Source: Gelatoporia subvermispora B
Lineage: Eukaryota > Basidiomycota > Agaricomycetes > Polyporales > Gelatoporiaceae
Direction: 5' to 3'
Assembly (NCBI GenBank): GCA_000320605.2
Contig: KB445809.1
Span: 375,422-439,421 of the forward strand
Length of the DNA: 64,000 bases
The translations under genes were made by a program, and so were the position numbers. The notes under the pieces were generated by a model. It was not told the DNA's origin and did not search any database. It saw only the letters and a list, made by a program, of their open reading frames with translations. How positions within the stretch are numbered: the stretch's first letter is position 1; every line of letters starts with the position of its first letter. This document shows positions 1 through 11,142 of this stretch, piece after piece.

Positions 1-1050
1 GTGCACCATGCACAGTGCCCACGTGCACAATGCACAATCGCATTGTGCAGTGCGACACGCACGCATAGCGAGCATGTGTGCATAGCGCTGCGCCGCACCC
101 CGCTTCGCTGCCTCTTCTTTCCCCTCGATGTCCACTGCCATCTCCTTCACTCACTGCACTCATACATCACACATGTCATCCGTACCCGTGGCGTCCGTAT
201 TCAGTTATGCAAACATTTAGATGGTGAATCAAACAACTGCCCCACTCCACATATTCTTGCCTTCGACACGGATGCAGCAAAGCTGGCTTCGAGTCGTGAG
301 GGATTATATAAGCGCCATCCCTTCCCTCATTCGGGCGATGACCTCATAGGTCCGACACCCTCCCGTCCTCGTCGTCACTTAAAGCGAGGTCTGTCTTGTC
401 ACCAAAGATGTTCTCCCCTTCTTCCTTACCCCCATGTCTCCCTAATGGATGCCTCTCATTATTGCTATGTGCTTACTATATCGATATGCAGTGGTCCGTG
501 AGTTATTCCCTCGACAAATGCTCGCCCTTCCTCATGCAGTAGCAGGAGGCATTACACCAGAACGCGTATACAATCCGTACCTACATCGGTACACTGAATT
601 CAGGTGCCGTGGATGCAAGGTATATGTATTATTTAACAACTAGAACACCGCTAACGGTGCAATCATTAGGAGAGCGACGTGCTATATGCGCAAGTGGCCA
701 GGAGCAGAAGGATGGAAGGCATGAGGCGATGCCCGAGGATGGTGGACAAGGACCTAATCCAGGGCGGGTAGCGAGCAATGGGTAGCGTGCGGCGGGCGGT
801 CGTTGGCGGGTGACAGGGCGGAACAGGGGTAGAGTAATCACGTGTACAACGATTTAAATCGAATAAAATCGAGTCAAATCGAGGAAATCAATCGCGAGAG
901 CAATGCCGTGCACAGAGCAGCAAGCAATTATAATTAACTAGGTGCGAGATAGATCCTACTAGATTTACTCGATGTGACTCGATATCTACTCTATTTAACT
1001 GGATATGTAACTAGTTAGATCTGAAATAGTACCGTGGGGGCGAGTTAAAA
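1..1050. other. Intergenic left edge, no gene supported
   Basis: No reading frame here has recognisable protein features. The first 110 bases are dense in GTGCA/TGCAC words and their palindromic overlaps. Bases 850-1030 are AT-rich with repeated short words of the form AATCGA and ACTCGAT, which looks like simple-sequence decay. The stretch ends abruptly near 1050, where homology to the membrane-protein array begins. Confidence 0.5.
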
Positions 1051-1607
1051 GAGTGGGACTGGAGGGAAAGGACGAGTATCGTGATGGCTATGCTGCATGC
1101 CGCAAACCAAATCATGAAGTAGGGAATCGTGACCTTCCACCTGCGATCGTAGATGGCCCAGAATCGATATACCTGCATTATCTGAGTCCCACCCTGAAGG
1201 AAGGAGTATAGTGCTTACCAACATCGCGTCTCCTATGATGGGCTGGAGGATGATGCACAAATCCTTCCGATCCCAGTCGAATTGAGGTCTCTGAAGCAAC
1301 TCGGCCAAATATAAAGTACCTGTACAACGTTCATCCAAAACGATAAGTCGAGGAACAGGGAAGTGTCTCCATTTTTGAGAACAAAGACCCGATTGTTCAT
1401 TGCTAGGTACGTGCAAGCGTTGATGACACCGATGATCCCCATCGCTACAGTGACTGCGATGAGGATCCAGTTACGCTTGCGGTCCAAATTACCGTCTTTG
1501 AGCAGCTGGATGCATAATGAGGTACAGAAAGTGATAAGGTGAATACCAAGCAAGATGTTTGTAAGGAACGATCCTATCAACCGAGCTGTCCCAACTGACA
1601 AAGCCAT
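1051..1607 (-). pseudogene. Copy A of seven-TM-like array, 3' truncated
   Basis: This is the 5' half of the array's membrane protein. Reading from 1607 it encodes MALSVGTARLIG, a hydrophobic helix (LLGIHLITF), a second helix (ILIAVTVAMGIIGVINAC), the FLDLSFWMN segment, then after short introns the signature GDAMLV and a segment YRFWAIYDRRWKVTIPYF. The frame is open to about 1051, where similarity to copy F (from about 11766 rightwards) stops in mid-domain and is replaced by unrelated AT-rich DNA. The C-terminal three exons present in D, E and G are absent. An acceptor-like CTCTTCCAG lies just upstream of the ATG, so a further 5' exon may exist. No function is known. The product would be a truncated membrane protein, so I call it a pseudogene, though expression cannot be excluded. 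Confidence 0.75.
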
Positions 1608-1799
1608 AATGACTACCAGCTGGAAGAGGAGGATATGACGAGGTGCCTTTGAGATGATATCAGCGGGGCGCACCTGGAACTAAGAAGCACCACTGTTCTC
1701 CTGCGCACCAAAGATCAATACGGGAAGTGGGGACCCAGCGCTAAACGGACAGAGTACGTAGAGGACGTCGCGACGAGGGCGAGCTCTCGAAAGCTCACT

Positions 1800-1915
1800 G
1801 GGAGTGAGGATATATATGTATATCCTGGTGTCAAGATATAGGTCTGGCTATCAACATGGTAGACCACACTGACTTGTCAATCTTGTCCTAGGGTGAAGGT
1901 CGGCAGATCGACAGG
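1800..1915 (-). promoter_or_regulatory. Conserved upstream block of copy A
   Basis: A block with ATATATATGTATAT, then CTGGTGTCAAGATATAGG and GACTTGTCAATCTTGTCC (plus-strand reading), lies about 200-300 bp before the copy A ATG. It recurs at the same place before copies F (12520-12625) and G (14815-14935), and weakly before H (about 17350-17430). Its conservation among copies whose coding regions have decayed suggests promoter or 5' leader sequence carried with the duplicated unit. Activity is inferred, not shown. Confidence 0.45.
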
Positions 1916-1939
1916 GAATTGATTGCAATCACAATAAAA

Positions 1940-2640
1940 CCTGGTTGTTGAGTGCAGGACCACTGGACGGTTGCAGATGCAAAGAATTTCGACGAAAGAT
2001 GGACAGTATTTCACACAACCTAGAGGAAGCTGTTATCGAAACGTCATCGCAATCAAGACAATGTGAGAAGATGTCCGACAACTCACATGACTTCGAGATC
2101 GCGTCGCCTCTCCGTGTCATTCAATTGATTCGCAGCCATGTAGAGATATCGATGGATGCTACAGCGGTGTAGCGCAGTTGCCCCCAATGTACCACGATAT
2201 GATTCACTGTAAACAGGAGGTTCTGTGAGTATCCGAACCTGAGGAGTCTCCGCTCAGCGGTTCACATGATCTCATAAATGCTTCTGTCCGTGCTTCGCGG
2301 CCTCACATCAACAATCGCTCGACGGACGGCATCAGTCCAATGGGTACCGCCGAACTTCGCGGTTATGGCATCGAATACAGAGATGTGAGTGGTTCAGGCG
2401 CAGCGGGAGAGGAGCCTTCCACTGCGGGGGGAATACGCTCTCACGGCGTTGCGGCACGAGAGCATAGACAATCTGGGCTGGGAAAGTCTGGTGCCGCAGA
2501 TAACAGCCACGTAGCCTCTGAAGCGAGGATCAGGTTGCAGCGTGGGGCGCACGACCTTCTGATCCTGGAACCACAGACTCGCGCGTGCGTGCCATGGATC
2601 AGAATCGCAGTGAACTCACAAATGTCGTTCACTTATAAGT
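1940..2640. repeat. Array spacer repeat, copy 1
   Basis: This direct repeat also occurs at about 10460-11040 and 12745-13340, each time between two members of the membrane-protein array. Shared landmarks include CTCGACGGACGGCATCAGTC, TGGCATCGAATACAGAGATG and CTCACGGCGT. The 5' part near 2045-2100 (AATCAAGACAATGTGAGAAG onward) is almost identical to 12755-12807. No intact protein is evident in it. Confidence 0.7.
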
Positions 2641-2699
2641 GTTCGGGAACGAGTGTATCGATTGCGATACTATATCGACGGCGAGGACAACCCATGAAA

Positions 2700-2756
2700 C
2701 ACGTCACGAAAGTGCTTAGTCACTTCATTGACGTGATTCGCTCATCCGGATGGGGA
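2700..2756 (-). pseudogene. 3' tail of another array copy
   Basis: The bases around CGAAAGTGCTTAGTCACTTC and GATTCGCTCATCCGGA match the last codons and 3' flank of copy G (13420-13465). They are followed immediately by glycoside hydrolase sequence. This is therefore a leftover end of a lost array member, now fused to an unrelated remnant. Confidence 0.5.
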
Positions 2757-3560
2757 ACTGGAACCCGTACCGCCGTGACATTTGGATTCTCCGTCCCCGC
2801 ATCGAGGTCGCACAGCCCGTCCGAGTGCACGACGACGATCGCGTTGTTCACTTCCCCGACCGCATCGATCAGGCTGTCTGCATTATGCCATACCGTGAGG
2901 TTGTTCCCATCGTCCTCGTCGCCGTCCTCGCCGACGGACTGCTCACACGGGTCTGCATCCACAAACACAATCTGCAGGCACATCTCGTCTTAGCTGCATC
3001 ATAAATCAGGGAGAATCACGCACCACAGTCTCGTACCCAGGCGCCGGTCATGTCAAAATACAAGAACCGCCAGTTCACATCAGTCCCATCCTGTATCGTG
3101 CGGCCCTGGATTGCATCCACCCGCGAAGTAAAATATAGGAAGTTCACCATGCGCCAGTCATAGCCCATGGCCAGGATCCCGTCATCTGCGATGCGGTCGG
3201 TGAATCCGTTCGTGCTCATCGTCGCGTCCGCTGCGTCCGAGCCTAGAAAAGGGAAATTCGAGCAGTCATCACGCAATGAGGGTTGAATCAAAAATTCGAA
3301 AGCAACGTTCAAATGTGGAGTTAGGAACAATTTTTCGAGAGTGTCAGAGAGAGAAAGAGGATGCACCGACGTAGCGACGTTCTTGGGCTTGTTGAGCGGG
3401 AGTGCACCATAATCTTGAGCAATGCCGTGCTAATCTGACGCGTGGTCATCCTGCACGCCAACATGCTGGTTCGTCGCCGAATCCTTGTTGAACGTGTGCT
3501 CGTAACGGCAAGAAGGGCAGCATGCGTGCAGAGATAGGGCGCGAGCTGCATGACCGACCA
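2757..3560 (-). pseudogene. GH3 beta-glucosidase remnant 1
   Basis: Reading from high to low coordinates, pieces in different frames match the second half of family GH3 beta-glucosidases: ATNQHVGVQDDHASD near 3425-3480, an ALPLNKPKNVA-like stretch near 3375, then GFTDRIADDGILAMGYDW and a VDAIQGRTIQDGTDVNW segment (3020-3240), and finally NNLTVWHNADSLIDAV, NNAIVVVHSDG and NPNVTAV (2760-2900). These belong to the alpha/beta/alpha sandwich domain. The N-terminal barrel with the catalytic SDW nucleophile region and the C-terminal fibronectin-like domain are missing. Frame changes and stops between pieces mark it as dead. A second remnant lies at 15150-16440. Confidence 0.8.
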
Positions 3561-4674
3561 GCATGTGCGGCGCGACGCATCTAGAGACAGCGAGCAGAAC
3601 GACGAGCTTCTGGGTTATCCTTCGGCACTTGTGCGGAGGCCTAAGGTTGAATGAAGGGCACGCTGGCCCAATACGTGACACGGGAAGCTTTGTGCAATTC
3701 TTCCTACGCTCCTTCGGTGGGCAAAGCAGAGCGGAGCACTTCTGCAGAATGCCGGGAGAACTTAGCTTCGCATTCGCGCCGTCATTTGCCACCTCAACAT
3801 TTCAGCCACCTGCGTCGCCCGGTATATTGGCTGCTGCAGCTTCGGGACCTTATAGCTACTCGCGAGACCACTCGTGCGCCCGGCACATTGGCTGCACTCG
3901 GGGTGTACTTGGGTGACCGGTCTCTATGCCGCCCAGCTAGCTGTGAAACGTCCGCCGACAGATATGGGAGGTAACTAACTCAGAGACACGTACATCCTAC
4001 CACCAAGTTCAGGATTTCCTTCTTATCCTGACACAGGTATCGTGTGTGGCATATATATGAGGCCAGACCGTCTGTAGGGCGTGAGGAGGAGGTCTGATTC
4101 TTTCGGACACGTCACGGGAGACGCGCGTGCGCCCGCATCCGGTGGACAGGCGCTACTCTCGACCCCGACAGCCCTGACGAGCGGCAAGTCCCCAGACCTG
4201 CTCTGCAGAGAAGCCTTGGCGTTCCTCAGCGAGCCGACTCGAGCTGTCTGAGTGTGCCCTTGGCCGCTCTGCTGCAACCACAGGATGTCTGCGCGCCGCC
4301 ACCGGTATATGTTTACTCTCTTATCACTTCGCCCCCAACTCACGAATCAGGCAATCAGAAGCAGGATGGCCTAGGTTCTGGTCGGGCGACTACCGGCTCT
4401 ACCAAGGGTAACCCTTCTCTTCTCGCTATAGTGCGAAGCCACGCATTGCATGTCGATACTTTTGCGACCGCCATGTGGCTCTTGCGAGCGGCTCAATCTC
4501 GTTCAGCGTATTCAGTGCACCTACCTTCCTCGCTTCACCACGTCATCGTTCCTCCGGCAGCTTACAACGCCAGACGTATACTGCATCGGTGTGCTCAGAC
4601 ACATCATACCAGGAACAATATCACACGAAGAGCTCCAGAATTTGAGTATGCGCAAACAGATACTAGGCGCAAGA
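3561..4674. other. Intergenic, no gene supported
   Basis: Upstream of GH3 remnant 1. Minus-strand frames here may include very degraded upstream GH3 sequence (compare 16430-16620), but no motif is secure. No repeat or RNA gene was recognised. Confidence 0.4.
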
Positions 4675-4990
4675 TTACACCCACTTAACCATCTTATCCT
4701 CATGGTCATTGGACTGTGTTCTGCAGAATACGGATCTGATTACGCCAGACGTGACATGCCGTCGCAATCCTGTCAGGATGACTTGTTCGAATATCCTCCA
4801 ACGCAAACGTGCTCGGGTCAGAAGAAGACGTGGTGTTCCCCAAGGACAACCCGTAGGCAACGCGGGCGAGGATCAGGTTGAAGGCTGTCCCCGCCGCCTG
4901 CACGATGGCATGAAGTTTCGGAATGTCATTGACTACGCTCTGGATGCGGAATTGGAACGATACCTTGCACGCACAGTCGCACACTGACTA
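4675..4990 (-). pseudogene. Fragment B: C-terminal exon of the array family
   Basis: Only the last exon of the membrane family survives. On the minus strand it begins VQAAGTAFNLILARVAYGLS and continues through STFALEDIRTSHPD to QIRILQN, paralleling copy D (VTGIAFNLIIIRVSS ... QIHISQN). The ending is frameshifted relative to D: one frame stops after the QN, while the other gives an acidic tail that runs on past the D end. None of the upstream transmembrane exons is present. Confidence 0.65.
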
Positions 4991-5214
4991 CTCGAGAGCT
5001 GCAACGTGCTTGTTTCTAGCAACTGAGCCCAAGATCATCGCAACTGGGGTTGCTGGTATACATCGTCCTATTGAATCCTGTCATATGAATGATTCTCGTT
5101 ACACGCAATCAAGGTGTTCCGGTCACATCAATCCTCCAGTGAACTGCTGAGGACTATGCTCCACGAGCTCGTCTGCTCTGTTCCCCTGTGCCATCAGCCC
5201 TCGTAGTACCTCTC

Positions 5215-5500
5215 CTATGAGTAGCTCCCATGACAGGCAGAGCGGAAGCAGTCATTGAGTATCCTAGGTTTCGCCATCAGTACCGGTGATATCTGTATTC
5301 TGCGAGACGTATGTCCGAGCGACACGGAGGTCGTGGCCCTCGGAGGTCCTTCCAGCATGCCCCATCTGTGCGGTCCCAGAGCGAACGTGCGTGAATTGGA
5401 CGAAGGCAAGCTGTCGTCCTCAAAAGTCAATCCGTAGCTCACGCAAGTATAATTAGGTTGAATACTAAAACTGCCGCCTGCATGAATCGATGCGTAATCT
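5215..5500 (-). pseudogene. Fragment C: C-terminal exon of the array family
   Basis: A second isolated last exon. One frame gives MQAAVLVFNLIILA and then stops. The shifted frame continues VSYGLTFEDDSLPSSNSRTF and ends with RRIQISPV. Comparison with fragment B (LILARVAYGLS) places a small deletion at the frame change near 5440. No transmembrane exons accompany it, so B and C look like products of unequal exchange that left only gene ends. Confidence 0.6.
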
Positions 5501-5952
5501 CCGCATGTGGAGGACGATGGTGGAGATACGAGAGAGTGGTGGTCGTATGTTTAGCGTCAATTTGCCGGCTGTCCCGAGCGCCACGTGCATTCACTCGCCT
5601 TGTTAGCGGGTTTCTTTCCACCGACGCTGCTGCAGCTTCGAAATCTCCGATATCAACTGTTGCGCGTACACTTGGAGTCAGTACCCTCATGAAAACAATT
5701 AGCACGATTCATGCAGGCGTATGCGTGTCATGTATCCTACACGATAGGTCACTGTAGGACTTCTCAAAACTAATCACCAGAACACATGAGCCGGCAAATG
5801 CCATTGCGTGATCCTGTTCAGTATTGTCGCTGATTACATAGGGAACTTCAAGACTAGGCCAACCTCTTTGGATGTACATAGTAAGGAACTTTGTGCTCTA
5901 AGACTAGGGATCTGATCTACAACACCGCCGTACGTCCAGGGTAAAGCACCAA

Positions 5953-7122
5953 TCACTTTACCGCCATGGTCTCTTCGTCGTTGGTCTCGGTGTTCTGTGA
6001 AATGTGGATTTGAACAGGACTAACGCCACATTCAACAGAAACCCCGTGAGCTCGGCTCGTTCGAATAGTCTGCAGGGAAAATGCATGTGGAATGGACACA
6101 GGTACATTGGCATCTCCTATTGCCTTCTGAGAGCTGACACGGATAATGATCAGGTTGAAGGCAATCCCAGTCACTTGCACGAGCTACAGCGATACGTCAA
6201 GAGGTAAGCTCCTGCTCTCTAGCTAGCCTAGTTTAATTGACTCACCGCTCCAGCAGCGATGAAGTCAAAATTGTTCTTTGATACAGTTGCTCCGAGCAAG
6301 ATGATTGCCGTAGAGGTGTAGAGCATACCAGACTCGATGATTATGCGCATAAAGGATGACAATGTATGTTGGCCTATGATGTAAGGCCGAAGTTCGCGTG
6401 TAATCCTCCAAAGCCGGTACGCAATCAGCGCTGTTGCAGTATCAGGATATGAACCAGTCAATGAATAACGAGTACATACAAGTCATCATGATGTTGTTTA
6501 TCACTGTGAGCACGAGCGCTGCAGCAACGAATGGAGTAACATTCGACCCGTTGAGTCCACCCGAGAGGTTGGACTTGATCGTGAGGATGATGAAGGCAGT
6601 AGTGACAGACATCAAACCAGTCCAGATAAACGCAAACGGGATTATCGTTCTCCATCTGCGTCCGTATATGACCCACATACGATAAACCTGTCCTGACAGT
6701 GAATACGCTAGTGCAACACATGGGTACAAACTCACCAGCATTGCATCCCCAATCAGCGGCTGGATAACGACGTTCAGGTCCTGGAAGTGTGAGATGCTCT
6801 GAGAATATACATACACAAGCTTAGAGAAACCTTTTACCTCGATGATGTTAATCCAATAGGACAAATCCGTGAACAGGGAAGTGTCTCCGCCGGTTACAGC
6901 AAAGACCTGGTTGCTTAGTGCGAGGTCTATTCCCGCATTCAACATCCCGATGATGCCCATGACGAGCGTGACTGCCACGAGAAGCCAATTTGGCTTCCTA
7001 TTCGTGCTTTGGTTCGTAATTAACTGTATCCACAGGGACTTGAAGAACGTGACAAGATGGATTCCTAAAAGTAAATCTTCGAAAAAGATTTCCACAAGCC
7101 GCGATGTCGACAGAGAAATCAT
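5953..7122 (-). CDS. Copy D: seven-TM-like membrane protein
   Basis: Multi-pass membrane protein of a basidiomycete-restricted family, function unknown. The ATG at 7122 gives MISLSTSRLVE, then helices LLLGIHLVTFFKSLWIQL, LLVAVTLVMGIIGMLNAG, the FTDLSYWIN segment, PLIGDAMLV, VYRMWVIYGRRW, a helix FAFIWTGLMSVTTAFIIL, VAAALVLTVINNIMM, then an exon with LIAYRLWRIT and a helix ending IILLGATVS, and a last exon with FNLIIIRVSS and a polar tail. About five exons, with introns of 50-70 nt; several introns read open. The residue pattern GD-x-ML-V-x-YR-x-W with RRW is shared by every copy and is the family signature. An acceptor-like TTTCAG lies 5' of the ATG, so translation may begin in an earlier exon near 7260. 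This is the most divergent of the three intact copies. Confidence 0.75.
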
Positions 7123-8583
7123 ATCCGAGGAACCTCGACCTGAAATATGAATATATGTATGCGGAAAAAAATAATGATACACACCTACGAATTGTGCTGT
7201 GAGGTCTTGTTCAATGTTCAGGGTTCGATTCCCTGAGGGGGGAGGGGGAAAGATGAACACTGATCAAGTGCTGAGAGACCTGGCGATGATTTGTTTATCA
7301 CCTTCAAATAGCTCATCATCCTTCCAGACGCCCGCTGCTTGTAGTATACCGAGTACTTCACTAGCGTTGACAAGCCGGAGAAGCTATCAGATTGCGAACC
7401 TAGAATCTCACCTGTACGTTGCCTCGATCAGCGAACATCAGTCTTCATCCGAGAAATGAACTGAGCACCGCCCGCAAACGTGAAATGGATGTCTAGAGGG
7501 CGCCATGATTGCTACATGTAAACGAGTATACTCAATATTCTCGGCATGGGCGTGTCATCTGAGATGCTGAAAAACACGGTGAATGACCTCAGGCCCAGAT
7601 CTTGACAAAATTAGAAAGATGGGGCACATGGACGTAATGTTCCGAAGCCGTCGAGGTCCAAATGCGATATGGTTTCTCTTCATGGCGAGGCATAAATATA
7701 TTTGGCTGGGGTCATGGGGACAGAATTCAATTCGACAGATTGAAGAGAAGCAAAGACGTTGCGGTTCACAAGGCACCGAATGATGTCCATCAAGATTGCG
7801 ACTCACAACGTGAAATATCGGTGATCTGACCAGATAAGCTCCGGAAGGACACAGACTCGACAAATTGAGGAAGAGGTTCGATGCAGCCCAGATCTCAGGC
7901 AGCTACTCGCGTTGCACATGAGATGGTAGCGGTGAAAGCAGACGTTGCTGCCTAGTTCGAATCTGCTCTTCAAGTGTCTGTAAGGGAATACTGTCATGTA
8001 GGCCGCTTCAGGACGCTCGTCTTACGAGACTCGCTAATATCGGGGAGAGGGACAATCGTTCGAACGAGTAGTTTCCGTGAATGAGGTGAAGTGGCAGATA
8101 TTATATTGGAAAAGGATGACCCGTTCCATGCGTCATCGCACGTTCGTCTGCCAAAGAAGACGTTCGAGCTTAACAAGCGGGGCCAGATCTGTCATGCGAC
8201 GTAGTCTATTCGGATCCGCCAGTAACACATTTTTTTACCAAGCACATCGCGGCACTCACTCAGGAATAGATTCAAACCAACGCTCCATGGGCTTCCGCGG
8301 ACTGAAATGTATCAAGGCAGCAAGACCGGGCCTAACGTGATGCCGCAGTATGTGTAGCGTTTTGGGACCGGCTTCTGCAGGGGCAAGTGTTCAAACTATG
8401 AGATATCAATACGGATGTAATGGGTGATGGTTGTGCTTGTCCAACAGTAATAGAAGGGGCGGAGGAAATTGATGGACCTTCTTTAGAACTGAGCGAGCAC
8501 TAAGCACCGGGGTAGACGGTGTAGCACATCTGTGTGAGTGACGTTGGAGCAGATGAGCTGGAGAGACCTGATAAGGCGACGCA
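7123..8583. other. Intergenic with unassigned frames
   Basis: No gene is secure. A minus-strand frame at 7555-7863 has protein-like composition (IEFCPHDPSQIYLCLAMKRN) but no family I recognise, and it is not continued convincingly by splicing. A 17-base perfect hairpin resembling a tRNA T-arm lies near 7204-7220, without the rest of a tRNA. Confidence 0.35.
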
Positions 8584-8868
8584 TCAAGCTCCTTGCTGAA
8601 GCCTATCCACTACGCTAAAATCAGTAGTGAATTGATGGACTCCAGTTTTCGACATCTTTGGAGCCTGGTGGAGTATTTCGATGTATTCCTGAATGTTGCC
8701 TCTTACCTTAGCCGTCTCGGGTACAGTGTCACGTGTCTGCTGTGGCAATGAAGACATGGATTCGATAAAAGCTTCGTTAGTCAGTAGAAGAGAGCGTTGA
8801 GTCAACTCAGGTATCGTACTGGAGAGGAAACTGAGACACATCAACACGTCTCGATAGCACACAGTCAC
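8584..8868 (-). CDS. Short unrecognised frame, possibly part of an unknown gene
   Basis: A 94-residue minus-strand frame (ELTQRSLLLTNEAFIESMSS, then KVRGNIQEYIEIL) of plausible hydrophilic protein composition. I do not recognise it. It abuts and slightly overlaps the 3' end of copy E on the same strand, so it could be 3' UTR, a remnant, or the first exon of a gene running towards 7.5 kb. No paralogue is seen elsewhere in the window. Confidence 0.2.
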   Translation of the reverse strand: MTVCYRDVLMCLSFLSSTIPELTQRSLLLTNEAFIESMSSLPQQTRDTVPETAKVRGNIQEYIEILHQAPKMSKTGVHQFTTDFSVVDRLQQGA

Positions 8869-10070
8869 TTCACGGGCATAGAACCTTCATCCGGATCCGA
8901 GTCTCGAGACATGTGCAACTGGACGGGATGGATAACACCTCTCGCAGTGTTCATACCACGCTCGCTTGAAGCCAGCGTATCGAGAACAAAAGCGCTTGGA
9001 CCGGTCTTCGACGTTCCAACATCATCGGGCGATGAGCTCTGGTTAAGACGAATGATGACTAAATTGAAGGCGATGGCCGTGACTTGAACAATCTACATGG
9101 ATTTAGTTTAGGCGGCGACGCACATCAGTACAATGAATACCTAGCCGAAGGCCATAGCAGATAATCGAGACTGACCACTCCGCCGAAGACGTAGTCTGAA
9201 CTGTTCTGCGAGACTGTGGTGCCCAGGAAGACGATTGCTGTGAGCGTGTATAGCAATCCAGAGTCGATGATGATCCGCATGACTACCAGAAGACGGTGGC
9301 GGCCAACGACTTGCGCACGTGTCACTCGTGTGATCTTCCACAGACGGAAAACGATGAGGCCTTTGGGCGACCAGTTTTCAGGAGCGTAGTTCGATTGGTC
9401 TGAGCGTCGCAGAGCTGCGAAACTAAGACGTACCTGTTGTGATGATGTTATTGATCACCGTTAGAATGAGGGCAGCACCGATGAATGGCGCAAACTGCGG
9501 ACTGTTGAACCCGGATGGAGAATGAGATTTGATGGAGAGTACAATGATCGTAATGGCGAGGCTGCATGCTGCAAGCCAGATGACGAAATAGGGAATGGTG
9601 ACCTTCCATCTCCGGCCGTAGATGGCCCAGAAGCGATATACCTGTTGTGTGTGAGCGGCGCCGTGGAGAGCAGCATTTTCTTACCAGCATGGCGTCTCCT
9701 ATCATTGGCTGAAGTATCATACATAAGTCCTTGCGCAATCAATCGAATCAACATGTCCAATCATACAGCGAGACAGACTTACCTGCACAACATTCATCCA
9801 ATAAGATAGATCGGTGAATAGAGAGGTATCTCCGCTGGTAACGACAAAGACTCGATTGTTGAGTGCTAAATCGGTGCAGGCATTGAGGATTCCGATGGCT
9901 CCCATTGTCAGTGTGACCGCGATGAGGATCCGATTAGGTTTGCGGCCTGGGCCACGCTCCCTGAATAGCTGGATCCACAACGAATTAAAGAACGTAATGA
10001 GGTGCATGCCCAGCAGGATGTCTGTAACAAATAGTCCTATGAGCCGAGCTGTTCCCACCGTCAAGCCCAT
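8866..10070 (-). CDS. Copy E: seven-TM-like membrane protein
   Basis: Intact-looking array member. The ATG at 10070 gives MGLTVGTARLIG, then TDILLGMHLITFFNSLWIQL, ILIAVTLTMGAIGILNAC, FTDLSYWMNVVQ. A short exon carries LQPMIGDAMLV. The next begins QVYRFWAIYGRRWKVTIPYF and contains two hydrophobic helices ending LTVINNIITT. The next has VFRLWKITRVTRAQVVGRHR and a helix with LLYTLTAIVFLGTTVS. The last exon has VTAIAFNLVIIRLNQ and a polar tail ending MPVK at 8866. All introns have GT-AG borders of 50-80 nt. A TTTGCTACAG acceptor just 5' of the ATG hints at an additional first exon. Family function is unknown; the topology suggests a sensor, transporter or receptor-like protein, but nothing in the sequence decides. 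Confidence 0.8.
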
Positions 10071-10459
10071 TGTGACTGTAGCAAACAACAATCAGCACGC
10101 ATCGCTAGAGAGATGTACTTAAGTCCCACCAAAGAACTAAGGTGTAGAAATGGCAAAGCTCCTGATTGAACGTCTCACTAGTTCGCGGAATGCGAGAAAT
10201 ATGGAGCTAGAGGAACCATTCGAGGATATGCTCATCTGAACAAACATATACCGCTTCGCTGGTATTGAGTGGACAGAAGCAAATAGTGGAGATGACACTG
10301 AGAGGAATACTGCGGTCTGCGCCAACTTGTCAAACCTGCTTCAAAATGAATGCAGAGTGACAAGTAAGCCGCAGGAGCTCCACATGATGAACCTTGTAAG
10401 TTTGACGGATGTTCACATGCCTGTCATGAGCGTCACTCGGGGAACCGCGCTGGTGAACG

Positions 10460-11040
10460 GGCAGCACTCAATAACTGTCATCAAGAGTCGAGCGTGCTGG
10501 AATGTCACAAGAGGATTGTGCCGCAATCGATGCGAGGGCGGTGCGGCAGCGTCGCTTGACGTGCACTGTCATATGAAACTCTACAAACACGGGGATCTGT
10601 GAGATATCCAAACCTAGGAAATCTCTGCTCAGCAACTCACAAGATTTACAGATGCTTCTGTCCGCGCTTCGCGGCCTCAAATTGACAATTGCTCGACGGA
10701 CGGCATCAGTCCATGGGTACCGGCGCGCTTCGCGCTGTGGCATCGAATACAGAGATGTGAGGGTCCCACGCGCAGCGAGAGAGGAACCTTCCACTGCGGA
10801 GAGAATGGTCTCACGGTGTGCGCAGATCCTGTGTGGCGTGGGAGCACAGACAACCTGGATGTAACCCCTGAGCGACTTGGGTCTTAATGTAACATTGTAT
10901 ATAGAACCGCCGAGCCCTGGTGTCGTAGATAACAGCCCGTGGCCTGTGGAGTAGGTCAGAATGAGGGGTAGGGTGCATGCCTCTCTGTTGCTGGAGCCGC
11001 AACATCGCGTGTGTGTATTGTGAGTCAGCGTCGTAAATCA
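10460..11040. repeat. Array spacer repeat, copy 2
   Basis: Second occurrence of the spacer, between copies F and E. It shares GCTTCTGTCCG.GCTTCGCGGC, CGACGGACGGCATCAGTC and TGGCATCGAATACAGAGATG with copy 1 (1940-2640) and more loosely with copy 3. The equivalent position in three intervals shows that the duplication unit is gene plus spacer. Confidence 0.7.
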
Positions 11041-11142
11041 GAATATGTCTATCACTTGGACAGGGTGAAAAATGAGGGTATCGATTCCCTCATTATACCG
11101 ACGGCGATATTAAGTATTGAGACTGGTTAGGGAAGGGCCCGG

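Noticed and set aside
1..501. Open frame of 166 codons at the left edge
   Set aside because: Composition is irregular, there is no domain, and the first part is GTGCA-type palindromic sequence.
7204..7220. tRNA T-arm or Pol III B-box look-alike (CAGGG TTCGATT CCCTG)
   Set aside because: The hairpin is perfect, but no D-arm, anticodon arm or acceptor stem can be built upstream and no A-box is seen. Probably coincidence or a very old SINE relic.
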